From Bacteroidota bacterium (GTDB lineage: Bacteria > Bacteroidota > Bacteroidia > Chitinophagales > Chitinophagaceae): a stretch of DNA of 59,771 nucleotides. Positions 18,125-28,236 of this stretch are shown here, one piece after another. The position numbers were made by a program, and so were the translations under genes. Each line of letters opens with the position of its first letter. The first letter of the stretch is position 1. Under the pieces are notes generated by a model. That model did no database searches. It was not told the DNA's origin and saw only the letters and a program-made list of their open reading frames with translations. The stretch spans positions 1 through 59,771 of the forward strand of contig JABDBX010000003.1 of the NCBI GenBank assembly GCA_013288445.1. The letters are read 5' to 3'.

Positions 18125-18433
18125 TTATAGGTCCATTTGGGTTTGTACGGTTGGTTCTGCGCTCTGCGAGGGGTCTGCTTTTACCTGTTTATACCATTTC
18201 AGCATCTCGCCGCTCAGTTCTTCCTCATTTACGGTTATGGACGGCAGTATCTCCAGCAAGGCATTAATACGTCCTTCAATACTGAAGAATTTATTGATGA
18301 CTACCACCCGCCTTTCTTCAAGGATACAATAGCCGCTATTGAAGTTTCCTTTTTCATAACGTATGATGTAACGGGCCTCTTCGTAAAGCTCCTCCAGTTT
18401 TTTAAGCGTGTTTGGCGTATATTTGAAACTCAT
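18125..18433 (-). CDS. Conserved hypothetical protein, likely co-transcribed with the MBL hydrolase
   Basis: 102 aa, MSFKYTPNTLKKLEELYEEARYIIRYEKGNF; 2-bp gap to the next gene. Confidence 0.75.
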   Translation of the reverse strand: MSFKYTPNTLKKLEELYEEARYIIRYEKGNFNSGYCILEERRVVVINKFFSIEGRINALLEILPSITVNEEELSGEMLKWYKQVKADPSQSAEPTVQTQMDL

Positions 18434-18450
18434 TAGTTATAGCTGTTTCG

Positions 18451-19161
18451 ATGAATAAAAGTAGAAAATTCGCGGCACTTATAGTCATTACAGTTTCTTT
18501 AACTGTTTTTTCCAGCGCTTTATTTGCCCAGAATGTGGAAGAAGATGACGAACCCCATGGCTTATATCTCGAAAAACCACGTGTGTTTTATGGTGGTGTA
18601 GTAGTGGGCGCTAATTTTTCGCAGGTGGACGGGGATTACTATGCCGGTTATCACAAGGTAGGGGCTAATGTGGGTGGTATAGTTTATGCCCAACTGGCAA
18701 AACATGTGGCGTTGAGCCTCGAAATCCTATATTCGCAAAAAGGCAGCAAAAGCGATGGTATCCAGAACTCACCGGGCATAGGGTCTGTAACAGTAATAAA
18801 GTATGGCATTAATGCCAACTATGCGGAGATACCGGTAATGATAAACTACTTTGATAAGCGGAGGAGCCATGCAGGTGTCGGCGTTTCTTATGGCAGGCTG
18901 GTAAATATCTCAGAACCCATTGTAGCAGATTCGTTTAGCTCAAAGATAAATACTGACCTAAGTGTAAATTACCCGTTTAAGAAAAACGATTTCAACTTTC
19001 TTGCGGGGGCAGAACTGCATCTTTGGAAGGGGCTGTTTCTGAACGTACGTTTCCAGTATTCAATTGTAGCCATACGCACAGATATACCGCCTGTAGCTTA
19101 TGCCCGTGCCGACCAGTATAACAATCTATGGGTGGTGCGGCTTATGTACCTGCTGAAGTAA
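18451..19161 (+). CDS. Outer membrane beta-barrel (porin family/PorT-like) protein
   Basis: Signal peptide ending ALFAQ; alternating-strand pattern, GGVVVGANFSQVDGD..., C-terminal WVVRLMYLLK. Confidence 0.75.
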   Translation: MNKSRKFAALIVITVSLTVFSSALFAQNVEEDDEPHGLYLEKPRVFYGGVVVGANFSQVDGDYYAGYHKVGANVGGIVYAQLAKHVALSLEILYSQKGSKSDGIQNSPGIGSVTVIKYGINANYAEIPVMINYFDKRRSHAGVGVSYGRLVNISEPIVADSFSSKINTDLSVNYPFKKNDFNFLAGAELHLWKGLFLNVRFQYSIVAIRTDIPPVAYARADQYNNLWVVRLMYLLK

Positions 19162-19175
19162 CGAAAATATCAAGA

Positions 19176-20195
19176 TCAAAACGAAGCAACATGCTCATAA
19201 ACCAACTTGGATATTTTGCATATTTCAGCGCTTAGCTCCTTTGCAGAATTTCCTTTGGTCATTATTGTTAGCAGGTAGGGTTTGTTGTTCATATATACAA
19301 TGCCCGATTCGTGCACCTCATGTATATTCATACGATAATCACCCCACTCACCAAATTTGTGCGCCACTTTTACTGTAGTTGGTAGGTCTTTTACCATACC
19401 TTCTTTAAAATCACATTCTGTCAATAGCTCCAGGGCCAGTTCTGATGATTTACGCGATAAGTAGGTGGCATTGTACAACACAACAATAAAATCTGAGAAT
19501 CGCCTTGCGGTGATCTCGTATCTCGAGTCGTGTATATCAGGTTCCGGCATGTTCAGGTCGGTATAAACTTTCTTGAACAGATTCACGTCCGCATTTTTAT
19601 TCAGCAGGTTGGTGGCGTTATTGTCGGAGTAAGCGATCATGTAGTGCAGCAGTTCCTTCACGGTATAACTATGGCCCGGCTCAATGGTCTTACTATTGAA
19701 TATCTGCTGGGGTACCTTTTCAGTGTTATCGAAAAATAATTTTTTATTCAGCACCTCTGGGTCGTTTTCCGCCTGTTTCAGGTAAGTAACCAGCATGGGT
19801 ACTTTTATCAGTGAACCCGGGTGGTAAGATTCTTCAGGGTTTATGTATATCCATTCGCCCAACGAAAAACTACTCAGGTACACAGATGCCGAGTTAAGCA
19901 GCCCTACACGCTTATCGTCTTCTATAAGGTTCATCACCTTGGCTTTGAGCGGAGCAAGATCATCAGACTCAGCCGTTGGGTTTACTGTTAATAATGGGCT
20001 GATAAGATCGAAGCCTTTCTGCCGGACTAAGTTGAAACAATTATCGGGCTTGCTCGCTACCGCCGCACTACCTGCAACATTCGCGGGTATGACAGGCGCA
20101 GGTGCGCGATGTTTGTTTACATAGATGAAAGTGCCAGTTGCGCCAGATAAAAACAAAAAGAGAAGGCTGTAGAGTGGGAGTTTCTTGGTGAGCAT
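19176..20195 (-). CDS. Beta-lactamase-related serine hydrolase (class A-like fold), periplasmic
   Basis: N-terminal TM/signal; SLIK (SxxK), YSDNNATN (SDN), VAHKFGEW (KTG-like). Confidence 0.8.
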   Translation of the reverse strand: MLTKKLPLYSLLFLFLSGATGTFIYVNKHRAPAPVIPANVAGSAAVASKPDNCFNLVRQKGFDLISPLLTVNPTAESDDLAPLKAKVMNLIEDDKRVGLLNSASVYLSSFSLGEWIYINPEESYHPGSLIKVPMLVTYLKQAENDPEVLNKKLFFDNTEKVPQQIFNSKTIEPGHSYTVKELLHYMIAYSDNNATNLLNKNADVNLFKKVYTDLNMPEPDIHDSRYEITARRFSDFIVVLYNATYLSRKSSELALELLTECDFKEGMVKDLPTTVKVAHKFGEWGDYRMNIHEVHESGIVYMNNKPYLLTIMTKGNSAKELSAEICKISKLVYEHVASF

Positions 20196-20379
20196 AGGAG
20201 AGTTTCAGTGAAATTACGATATGTAAGATAGAGAAAAAAAAACATCAGATACAAACAAAAAAGCAACATTTAGAAATATTTTTAAAAAAATATGCATAAT
20301 CTGTTAAATTTTAATTACTTTTGTAAAAAATCCTATCTATTGAATTATTTCCTATTTTCGTACTTCTAAGCTTGGGCAA

Positions 20380-21240
20380 ATGGGTGTGATGAAGTACTTT
20401 CTTATATTTTTTACATTCATAATACCTTTGTCTTCACACGGGCAAGCGCAGAGTTATACGCTCAATGGCCTGATGCATGTAAAGAATGGCGAAACATTTC
20501 CGTACCAACTGGTATTTCATCTTTCCGGCAATTCAATTGAAGGCTATTCCCTAACAAAGCTCACCAATGGCGTAAGACCCAAAATAGCTATCGAGGGTCA
20601 AGTGGACGTGCCGAGACAACTGATAACCATTTCGGAAAAAAAGCTGATCAATAAACTACCCGATAATTTTACGATGTGCCTTTTAGACGCCACGCTCAAC
20701 TACAAAGAGAAGGCTAAGCATGTGCTGTCAGGTAATTTTTTCGGAATGGATACAGATCATAATTCGTGCGGGGAAGGCTCGCTTGAGTTTGACCAGTGCC
20801 AGGCTATCAACGACCTGTTCAAATTAGATGTTATTAAACAGCAGGAGTTACAGGCGATCAAGGCATACAAGGATACCATTGTTATTACCGAACCAACAGC
20901 TGAATTTGAAATTACACATGGTGTTACCAGGCGACTGGAGTGGATCACGGACACCTGCACACTGGAAGTTTTTGATGGCGAACTTGTAGATGGCGATGAA
21001 GTGACCATAAATTTTAATGGCAGGAACCTGCTCACCGACTACACCCTCACCAAACAAAAAAAGCAGCTAAAATTAGTAATGAGAAAAGGTGTGAATACTA
21101 TAACCATTGTTGCCGGTTATGAGGGCACCAGCCCTCCCAATACCGCCGACATCATCCTCTTCGACAAGTATAAGAAATACAAGATCAAGGCATTCAATAA
21201 TGCCGGTGAAAAAGCTACAATAACTATAAACAGGAAGTAG
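20380..21240 (+). CDS. Secreted hypothetical protein
   Basis: 286 aa with signal peptide (FTFIIPLSSHGQAQ). Confidence 0.7.
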   Translation: MGVMKYFLIFFTFIIPLSSHGQAQSYTLNGLMHVKNGETFPYQLVFHLSGNSIEGYSLTKLTNGVRPKIAIEGQVDVPRQLITISEKKLINKLPDNFTMCLLDATLNYKEKAKHVLSGNFFGMDTDHNSCGEGSLEFDQCQAINDLFKLDVIKQQELQAIKAYKDTIVITEPTAEFEITHGVTRRLEWITDTCTLEVFDGELVDGDEVTINFNGRNLLTDYTLTKQKKQLKLVMRKGVNTITIVAGYEGTSPPNTADIILFDKYKKYKIKAFNNAGEKATITINRK

Positions 21241-21291
21241 TATTCTATCTGAGTTAAATAAATGCCTACCTTTAGTATATAAGAGTTCCTT

Positions 21292-22809
21292 ATGAAAAAG
21301 GTTTTTCTTCTTGTTATCCTATTTAGCACCTACCTGTGCCGTGCACAAAACTATCAATGCCTGCAAAGCGGCGTGAAGCATTATTTTACTAATGGCAATG
21401 GTTATTTGAGGGGCATTCGTATTGATTCCACACGTACCATTGGGAGCGATACAGTTTACTACCCTTATCATACATTCAGGTACCCAATTTCTGCTGCTAT
21501 GGATTCGACAAATGGCAGTTGGTTAGGAAGTAGAGTAATCCAGCAGCCAGATGGCACCTTCCTGTTCAATACTGTCTGGAAGGATACCGTAGTTATTAAA
21601 ACGCAGGCAAATCCTGGAGATTCTTGGGTGTTATATAATGATACTTCATCGAAGTATTACATTGCCAAAGTAACGGCAACAGATACCATGAGTGTGCTTG
21701 GGGTATTGGATTCTGTAAAGGATATAAGCATTACTGCATATTCAGGTTTAACAATAGACAGCACCGATCCGATAAACTATTTCGAGATGATACTCAGTAA
21801 AAATAATGGCTTCGTAAAGACCTTTGACCTCTACGACTTTCCTTACCATGCTCCGGATTCAATTATGTGGATAGATTGGTATGTAAGCTATATTGCTGGT
21901 TCTGGCTATCTCGGCTCGGCTGCCTCAATTGGTAGTTTTTCGGGGGTTTATGCTTTTAGTTCTGTTTTCTCAATTGTACCGTATAATCCCACTCAATTGG
22001 AAATTTATAACTTCAGTGTTGGTGATGCATTTTACAGACAAGTATATGCGAATGAAAATGGCAGCTATGATCCTATTGACAATAGGTATGCATATGACAG
22101 CATCATTGGTAAAACAATAATTGACCCCTATCATGTTGAGTACAATGTTTATGAATGGTATTATGATACCCACTATTATTATGATCCCCCACCCTCTCAT
22201 TATGCTACCGTTGTAACTTATTTCAATTCCAATACTGTAACATTTACCGCAGATACATCTTTTGTCATCAATCTTGTAGAATTACCCGAAGAAATTGGCA
22301 CCTCGGATTCCGCCTATTTTTATCTGCCAAATGACACACAGAAATGCTTTAGAAGCCCATATTATTCCGTAATTAAACCAGTAGTATTTGAAGGGTGTCC
22401 CCAATCCCGAACCTATAAAGGCGGGTTCCTGGATTTTGCTTATAAAAACTATACAATTGATCCTACCGACCCGACTGTAATAGGATGCTCAACTTTCATC
22501 AGTATGTCCACATTATTTTCCATAAAAGACGGCACATATTGCGGTAGCCACCCCGACCGTTTTTTAACAGTTAATGAGCTTGCAAAGAACGAGCATCTTA
22601 TCCTTTATCCAAACCCGGCAAATACAACGCTGGCCATAAGCTGCTCTGCGGCAATAAACACCGTGGCGATTTCCAATGTCATCGGACAAACCATATACAG
22701 CCACAATTATAACACAGACAAGGTGGAAGTAAATGTAGCCGGGTTGCCTGCAGGCGTTTATTTCGTGAAGATAAATGGAACCGAGGTGAGGAAGTTTGTG
22801 AAGGAGTAA
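21292..22809 (+). CDS. Secreted protein with T9SS type A sorting domain
   Basis: Signal peptide; C-terminus LILYPNPANTTLAISCSAAINTVAISNVIGQTI...LPAGVYFVKINGTEVRKFVKE. Confidence 0.85.
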   Translation: MKKVFLLVILFSTYLCRAQNYQCLQSGVKHYFTNGNGYLRGIRIDSTRTIGSDTVYYPYHTFRYPISAAMDSTNGSWLGSRVIQQPDGTFLFNTVWKDTVVIKTQANPGDSWVLYNDTSSKYYIAKVTATDTMSVLGVLDSVKDISITAYSGLTIDSTDPINYFEMILSKNNGFVKTFDLYDFPYHAPDSIMWIDWYVSYIAGSGYLGSAASIGSFSGVYAFSSVFSIVPYNPTQLEIYNFSVGDAFYRQVYANENGSYDPIDNRYAYDSIIGKTIIDPYHVEYNVYEWYYDTHYYYDPPPSHYATVVTYFNSNTVTFTADTSFVINLVELPEEIGTSDSAYFYLPNDTQKCFRSPYYSVIKPVVFEGCPQSRTYKGGFLDFAYKNYTIDPTDPTVIGCSTFISMSTLFSIKDGTYCGSHPDRFLTVNELAKNEHLILYPNPANTTLAISCSAAINTVAISNVIGQTIYSHNYNTDKVEVNVAGLPAGVYFVKINGTEVRKFVKE

Positions 22810-23117
22810 TTATGCAATAAGTAAGCTAACCCGTTTTCCGAGGCCATCTTCAAATATCCGGTATAATGTAGAAAGCTGAATGTCACATTTGCCATTTTCC
22901 ATCTGAGAAATATCGCTTTTTTTAGTGCCTGCTTTTAGTGCAGTTCTTCCTGGGTCAGGTTAGCTTTATGTCTTGCATCTTTAAGTATTTCACTGATCAC
23001 GAAATATTGGGCTTTTGTTTCAAACTCATCACGTTTTTTGCTTCCAATTTTGCCATACTCAATATCCAATAACTCATCAAAAGATTTGGCGCTTCTTATT
23101 GCTTCGTTCTTGTTCAT
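22810..23117 (-). pseudogene. HTH-XRE (HigA-like antitoxin family) gene with a 1-nt frameshift
   Basis: ORF 22935-23117 ends ...KANLTQEELH*. The next frame continues AGTKKSDISQMENGKCDIQLSTLYRIFEDGLGKRVSLLIA* to 22810. One inserted base near 22940 restores EELALKAGTKKSDIS. Confidence 0.75.
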
Positions 23118-23230
23118 GTCGGTATAAACGTTTTACATTCCAAACAAATTTATCTAATTTCGCGGTCATTCATCATCCTTTATAGTTTTTGAAAAACTAT
23201 TTCTATTCCTCTTTTTAGGTTCCTGCTGTA

Positions 23231-23446
23231 TTGCCCGGCCGCAATACAAGGGGCTTTATGGTCGATATATTCGATATGCAAGGGAGACTAGTGCAGCAAA
23301 ACACAATTCTTGCATCCGGCGGAAGTAGCCATTGCCAGCAAACCTTAACCATAAATACTCCCGGTGCCTACCTGTGTGTGGTCAGGTCGCAGGATGGTAT
23401 TCCCTTGTTTCGGCAGAAGATAATTGTAAGGTCCGTCACTCCTTAA
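23231..23446 (+). pseudogene. Orphan T9SS C-terminal sorting-domain fragment
   Basis: GFMVDIFDMQGRLVQQNTIL...INTPGAYLCVVRSQDGIPLFRQKIIV; no passenger domain, in-frame stop just upstream. Confidence 0.5.
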
Positions 23447-24668
23447 TATCATACTCCTTTATCTTCCTGTAAAGCGTACGTTCTGATATACCCAGCTCTG
23501 TGGCGGCATCCCTGCGGCGGCTCTTGTGTTTTTTGAGCGCCTTGGTAATGATCTCTTTTTCGCGGTCTGCAAGAAACAGGGTCTCTTCCACATCTTCATG
23601 GTGGTCATTGGTCTCCAGCAGTATCGGGGTGTTTGGGCTGTAGCCATTATTGCTATGCAGCTCACCATCATTATACACCGGCACAAGTGCATTCGACGAT
23701 GGGTCCACGGGAGTATAGCCCTGGTGGTGTGCTACATCAAAGATCATTTGTTTCAGGTCGTTCATATCCTTCTTCAGGTCAAAGAAGAGCTTGTACAGAA
23801 TATCACGCTCCGTATTGAAGTCGGAGGTAGGGCCGGGTGCAGAAAGCCCTGTAGCGGCCGTTATCAGTGCAAGGCTGCGCGAAGTATTGCGTGCAGGCAG
23901 AAAACGCTGCAACGTTTCGGCGGTTATCATTTTGTCTGTAGAGAGTACGGATATTTGCTCGGCTATGTTTTTAAGCTCCCGCACATTTCCCTGCCAGTAA
24001 TAATTTATAAGCATTTGCTGGGCCGCAGGGTCAAGCTGCACTGATTGGGTTTTATAACGCTCGGCAAAATCCGCAGCAAATTTCCTGAACAATAACGGCA
24101 CATCTTCCTTCCGGTCGCGTAGTGCTGGTACACGTATAGGCACGGTACTCAGGCGGTAGTACAGGTCCTGCCTGAAGTCGCCTTGCTGGGTATATTCCAG
24201 CAGGTCGCGGTTGGTTGCGGCAATTACTCGCACGTCAGTTTTTTGAACCTTCGACGAGCCAACACGAATAAATTCGCCCGTCTCCAGCACACGTAGCAGG
24301 CGTGCCTGCGTGCCAAGCGGCATTTCGCCTATCTCATCAAGGAATATGGTACCGCCGTTTACTGTCTCAAAATAACCTTTACGGCTATCCACCGCCCCGG
24401 TAAAAGAGCCCTTTTCATGCCCAAACAATTCACTATCAATAGTACCCTCCGGTATGGCGCCGCAGTTCACAGCTATAAAGGGGTTGTGCTTGCGTGGCGA
24501 CAGGGCGTGGATGATCATGGAGAAAACCTCTTTGCCCACCCCGCTTTCTCCCACTATCAGCACGGAAAGGTCGGTATTGGCTACCTGCACTGCTGTATTT
24601 AAAGCATGGTTCAGCGCGGGCGAGTTGCCTATTATTCCAAACCTGTTTTTTATACTTTGGATGTCCAT
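23436..24668 (-). CDS. Sigma-54-interacting AAA+ transcriptional regulator with Fis-type HTH
   Basis: GESGVGKE Walker A, FGHEKGSFTGA (GAFTGA variant), GGTIFLDEIGEMP Walker B, C-terminal RRRDAATELGISERTLYRKIKEY. Confidence 0.93.
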   Translation of the reverse strand: MDIQSIKNRFGIIGNSPALNHALNTAVQVANTDLSVLIVGESGVGKEVFSMIIHALSPRKHNPFIAVNCGAIPEGTIDSELFGHEKGSFTGAVDSRKGYFETVNGGTIFLDEIGEMPLGTQARLLRVLETGEFIRVGSSKVQKTDVRVIAATNRDLLEYTQQGDFRQDLYYRLSTVPIRVPALRDRKEDVPLLFRKFAADFAERYKTQSVQLDPAAQQMLINYYWQGNVRELKNIAEQISVLSTDKMITAETLQRFLPARNTSRSLALITAATGLSAPGPTSDFNTERDILYKLFFDLKKDMNDLKQMIFDVAHHQGYTPVDPSSNALVPVYNDGELHSNNGYSPNTPILLETNDHHEDVEETLFLADREKEIITKALKKHKSRRRDAATELGISERTLYRKIKEYDIKE

Positions 24669-24690
24669 TTAAGTAGTTAGTCGTTAGTAA

Positions 24691-25038
24691 TTAGTCGTTA
24701 GTCGCGGAAGGTAAAAGTGCTTCTACTTCCGTTTTTAAAATTGGCAGGCGGTTCTTACATATCAGCCAGATAGCGGCATCATTTATCAAATCATAATCAT
24801 GAACAATGATATGCCTTAAAGAAATGATTCGCTTTTTATCGGAAATAACAAGCTCAGGATCTATTTTACTTGCTTTCCATAAAGCCTCCCCAATTATTGA
24901 TAACCTTCTTTCTACGGCATCAATTATGACCATGCTGTTTTTGTATTCAGATAATGTTGAAACATCCTGAAGATGAGCTTCAATAGTATCAATAGATTTG
25001 AGCATATCGGCTAAGTATTTATAAACCTCAAGACTCAT
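24691..25038 (-). CDS. hepT: HepT-like (DUF86) HEPN ribonuclease toxin
   Basis: RHIIVHDY = RX4HXY HEPN motif; 11-bp overlap with the upstream nucleotidyltransferase gene. Confidence 0.85.
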   Translation of the reverse strand: MSLEVYKYLADMLKSIDTIEAHLQDVSTLSEYKNSMVIIDAVERRLSIIGEALWKASKIDPELVISDKKRIISLRHIIVHDYDLINDAAIWLICKNRLPILKTEVEALLPSATND

Positions 25039-25342
25039 AAATTAGCTGTTTGCTCTCGTTAATACTTTTAATAAAATACGGGTTCCACATTTTTTCTTCT
25101 GATACAAGGTCCACTTTCCTGTGTAAAAGGTCTTGTAAATAAAACAACAGGTCAAAGTAGTTATCTGCATACGCTAACTCATCATCGCCATCCTTCCTAA
25201 ACCTGTATAAAAAATCCACATCGCTTTCATCGGTAAAGTTTTGCGCCTTGGCAGCGCTACCTACCAGGTAAAAAGATTTTACATGATACTTTTTGCAAGC
25301 ATCGCGTATAGCCTCCATATTATTTTGTATCAGCGGAACCAT
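25028..25342 (-). CDS. mntA: MntA-like minimal nucleotidyltransferase antitoxin
   Basis: YLVGSAAKAQNFTDESDVDFLYRF nucleotidyltransferase signature. Confidence 0.83.
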   Translation of the reverse strand: MVPLIQNNMEAIRDACKKYHVKSFYLVGSAAKAQNFTDESDVDFLYRFRKDGDDELAYADNYFDLLFYLQDLLHRKVDLVSEEKMWNPYFIKSINESKQLIYES

Positions 25343-25343
25343 A

Positions 25344-26756
25344 TTATATCATCTCTCCTATCAGTGTTGCCGATGTTGCTGTGTTTATCTTCACGTGTAC
25401 ATAGTCTCCCTTTTTAAGGTCGGCGTCCCCTTTGGGGAACACCACCACTTTGTTTTGGGAGTTCCTGCCGCTCCAGTCCCTGTCGCTTCTCTTACTGCTC
25501 GTTTCTATCAGCACTTCAAATACTTTGCCAATATCATTAGTGTAGCTCTCCCGCGAGTGGCTGTTCTGCAGCTTTATTATTTCCTCCAGCCTTCGCTTTT
25601 TCACATCCTCGGGTATATCATCGGTATAGCGGCGGGCGGCAAGTGTTCCGGGTCGCTCGCTATACGAAAACATATATGCCATATCAAAACGGCTGTTTTC
25701 CATTACCGACAATGTATCCAGGTGGTCCTCTTCCGTCTCAGTGCAGAAGCCTGAAATAACGTCTGTGCTCAGTCCGCAGTCAGGCATTATCTCCCTTATG
25801 CGTTTCACCTTCGCCAGGTACCATTCACGGGTATAGGTGCGGTTCATCAGTTGCAGTATCCGGGTATTGCCACTTTGCACCGGCAGGTGTATGTACTTGC
25901 ATATGTTGTGCCTCCCGGCCATAGTATGCAACACGTCGTCCGTAATATCCTTAGGGTGCGAAGTGCTGAAACGCACGCGCAGCAGTGGCGAAATATCGGC
26001 CACCATAGCCAGCAGGTGCGCGAATGTTATGTTTTCGCCACTTTCATTCGTATAATAATAGCTGTCCACGTTCTGCCCAAGCAGGGTCACTTCCTTGAAG
26101 CCACGCTCAAAAAGGTCGGTGCATTCCCGTACTATGCTTGCTGCATCGCGGCTGCGCTCCCTGCCACGGGTAAACGGCACTACGCAAAACGTACACATAT
26201 TGTTGCAGCCACGCATAATAGTTACAAAGGCAGTAACGCCATTGCTATCTAAACGCACGGGCGATATATCGGCATAAGTTTCGTCGCGGCTCAGTAATAC
26301 ATTTACAGTTTTCTGGCCTCCTTCGGCTTCTGTTATCAGCCCTGGCAGACTACGATAAGCATCAGGCCCCACAACTATATCCACCAATTTTTCTTCTTCC
26401 AGTAGTTTTGCTTTCAGCCGCTCGGCCATGCATCCCAGTACACCAATGAGCATACCCGGATTTTTGTCTTTTATCTTACGGAATGCCTGGAGGCGGTTGC
26501 GCACAGTCTGCTCGGCTTTTTCGCGTATAGAGCAGGTATTGAGCAATACAAGGTCAGCTTCCTCAAAATTGCGGGTTGCACCAAATCCTTGTTCATGCAA
26601 TATAGATGCCACTATCTCGCTGTCGCTGAAATTCATCTGGCATCCATAACTTTCTATATAGAATCTCTTCTGAAACCCGGTCGGGTCGTCAATAAAAGGA
26701 GCATATGCTTCTCCCTGGCGCTCCTCTTCTATCACTTTTTGCAGTACCTCTGCCAT
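25344..26756 (-). CDS. miaB: tRNA-2-methylthio-N6-dimethylallyladenosine synthase
   Basis: [39 protein letters not shown] (CxxxCxxC), TRAM-like C-terminus; start moved to MAEVLQK from the track ORF start 26852. Confidence 0.95.
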   Translation of the reverse strand: MAEVLQKVIEEERQGEAYAPFIDDPTGFQKRFYIESYGCQMNFSDSEIVASILHEQGFGATRNFEEADLVLLNTCSIREKAEQTVRNRLQAFRKIKDKNPGMLIGVLGCMAERLKAKLLEEEKLVDIVVGPDAYRSLPGLITEAEGGQKTVNVLLSRDETYADISPVRLDSNGVTAFVTIMRGCNNMCTFCVVPFTRGRERSRDAASIVRECTDLFERGFKEVTLLGQNVDSYYYTNESGENITFAHLLAMVADISPLLRVRFSTSHPKDITDDVLHTMAGRHNICKYIHLPVQSGNTRILQLMNRTYTREWYLAKVKRIREIMPDCGLSTDVISGFCTETEEDHLDTLSVMENSRFDMAYMFSYSERPGTLAARRYTDDIPEDVKKRRLEEIIKLQNSHSRESYTNDIGKVFEVLIETSSKRSDRDWSGRNSQNKVVVFPKGDADLKKGDYVHVKINTATSATLIGEMI

Positions 26757-26835
26757 AATTTCCGATTTCGGTTTGCGCAAAGATAAAGCTTTAGGAATTA
26801 TGAATAATAGCAGTAATTTTGATTCTATCTGCGCA

Positions 26836-28008
26836 ATGAATAAAAAGAACATCTTATTACTTACCCTGGTTCACCCGGACTTTCTTCCCCCGGTTTATGC
26901 AGCGGCACAGGTATTGAGAGATTTACAATACAACATACATATACTTACCTTCGATTCATTAGTGCCCTCGGAATTCGACTTAGGCGATAATATTGTACTG
27001 GAAACGGTTGGCAATCATCATTCGGCAGGTACATTCGAACGGATGAAACTGAGAAATAAGTTTACCGAACTGGCAAAACAATTAACTATTAGTAACCAGC
27101 CGATAGCCATCATTTCTTTCTGCCCCTTCTCATTCGACTGCGGCCTGAAAATAAAAAACAACATCCCGCTGATATATATAGCGTTGGAAATTGCAGATTT
27201 CGTTTTGCCGGTTTTCTTAAGGTCCCCCCTTTCCAATTACAGGAACCTCCTGGCATTGAGAAACGTGAGAAAGGCTGATCTTGTTGCAACACCATCCATA
27301 CAGCGCTCGGCCTGGCTGGCTGGCAGGTGCCATCTCTCCTTCATGCCGCATACGATACTAAATACCGCTTACCGGAATGCAAGACAAGAGGGTGATACTC
27401 TCGATATATTTAAAGAATTAGTTCCATCCACATTTTCTAACAAAAAGATACTGCTATATACCGGCGCTGTGAATACGGACCTGTGTACCCTTGAGCTGGT
27501 ACAGGCTTTTGACCAGGTCAATGACCAGGAAAGTGCGCTGGTCATTACCGGGATCAAAGACAATGAATATTGCAATACTATTACTGCCTTTGTAAACCAA
27601 TGCGCTGCGAAAGACAGGATAAAACTATTCCCGTACCTCACCCGCAGGCAAATGCAGGCGTTGCAGGCTAATGCACACATTGGCGTATGCCTCGCGAAGG
27701 AATATCCGGACAGTGTGAAATCGAAAATGATGGCGCCAAACAAAGCCGGCGAATACCTGTCTAAAGGGCTTTACCTCTTGGGTGTTACCAGCGAGTATAT
27801 GCGGCCCTTCGAGATGAAGGACATCGCCACACTCTCTGCCTCGGCTAGACCGGGTGATATTTGTATTGGCATTAAGAAGGCGCTGGCTGCGATTAACGAT
27901 AAAGAGTATAAAACGAGAATAAGCAGGTTCGTTGAAGATTATTTTTGTATGGAACACCAGTTAAAACCTGTTATTCAATTTCTAAACAACATAGCGAACA
28001 TGTTGTGA
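26836..28008 (+). CDS. Glycosyltransferase (GT4-like)
   Basis: [40 protein letters not shown]...; N-terminal extension from 26773 judged unlikely. Confidence 0.75.
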   Translation: MNKKNILLLTLVHPDFLPPVYAAAQVLRDLQYNIHILTFDSLVPSEFDLGDNIVLETVGNHHSAGTFERMKLRNKFTELAKQLTISNQPIAIISFCPFSFDCGLKIKNNIPLIYIALEIADFVLPVFLRSPLSNYRNLLALRNVRKADLVATPSIQRSAWLAGRCHLSFMPHTILNTAYRNARQEGDTLDIFKELVPSTFSNKKILLYTGAVNTDLCTLELVQAFDQVNDQESALVITGIKDNEYCNTITAFVNQCAAKDRIKLFPYLTRRQMQALQANAHIGVCLAKEYPDSVKSKMMAPNKAGEYLSKGLYLLGVTSEYMRPFEMKDIATLSASARPGDICIGIKKALAAINDKEYKTRISRFVEDYFCMEHQLKPVIQFLNNIANML

Positions 28009-28236
28009 ACGAACATACATATAGTTCTGAAACGATGAAATCTAATAGCAACGGGTAACACCCATCGGAATACGACAAAAATATAAGTAATAAAAAATGT
28101 GTTTTTTGCTGTTGATAGTCAGTAATTTATAAAATTTTGGGTATATTTTTGCCAACGCAGACTTTTACCAATTTCATTCTGACTGTTATTTTTTGGTCAG
28201 GTTTAATGGAAAAGAAGAAATTTACCGGATAAATCT

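Noticed and set aside
17664-18332. 222-aa plus-strand ORF
   Set aside because: Antisense to the MBL hydrolase and its downstream partner.
25293-26649. Plus-strand ORFs opposite miaB
   Set aside because: Antisense to a well-supported radical-SAM gene.
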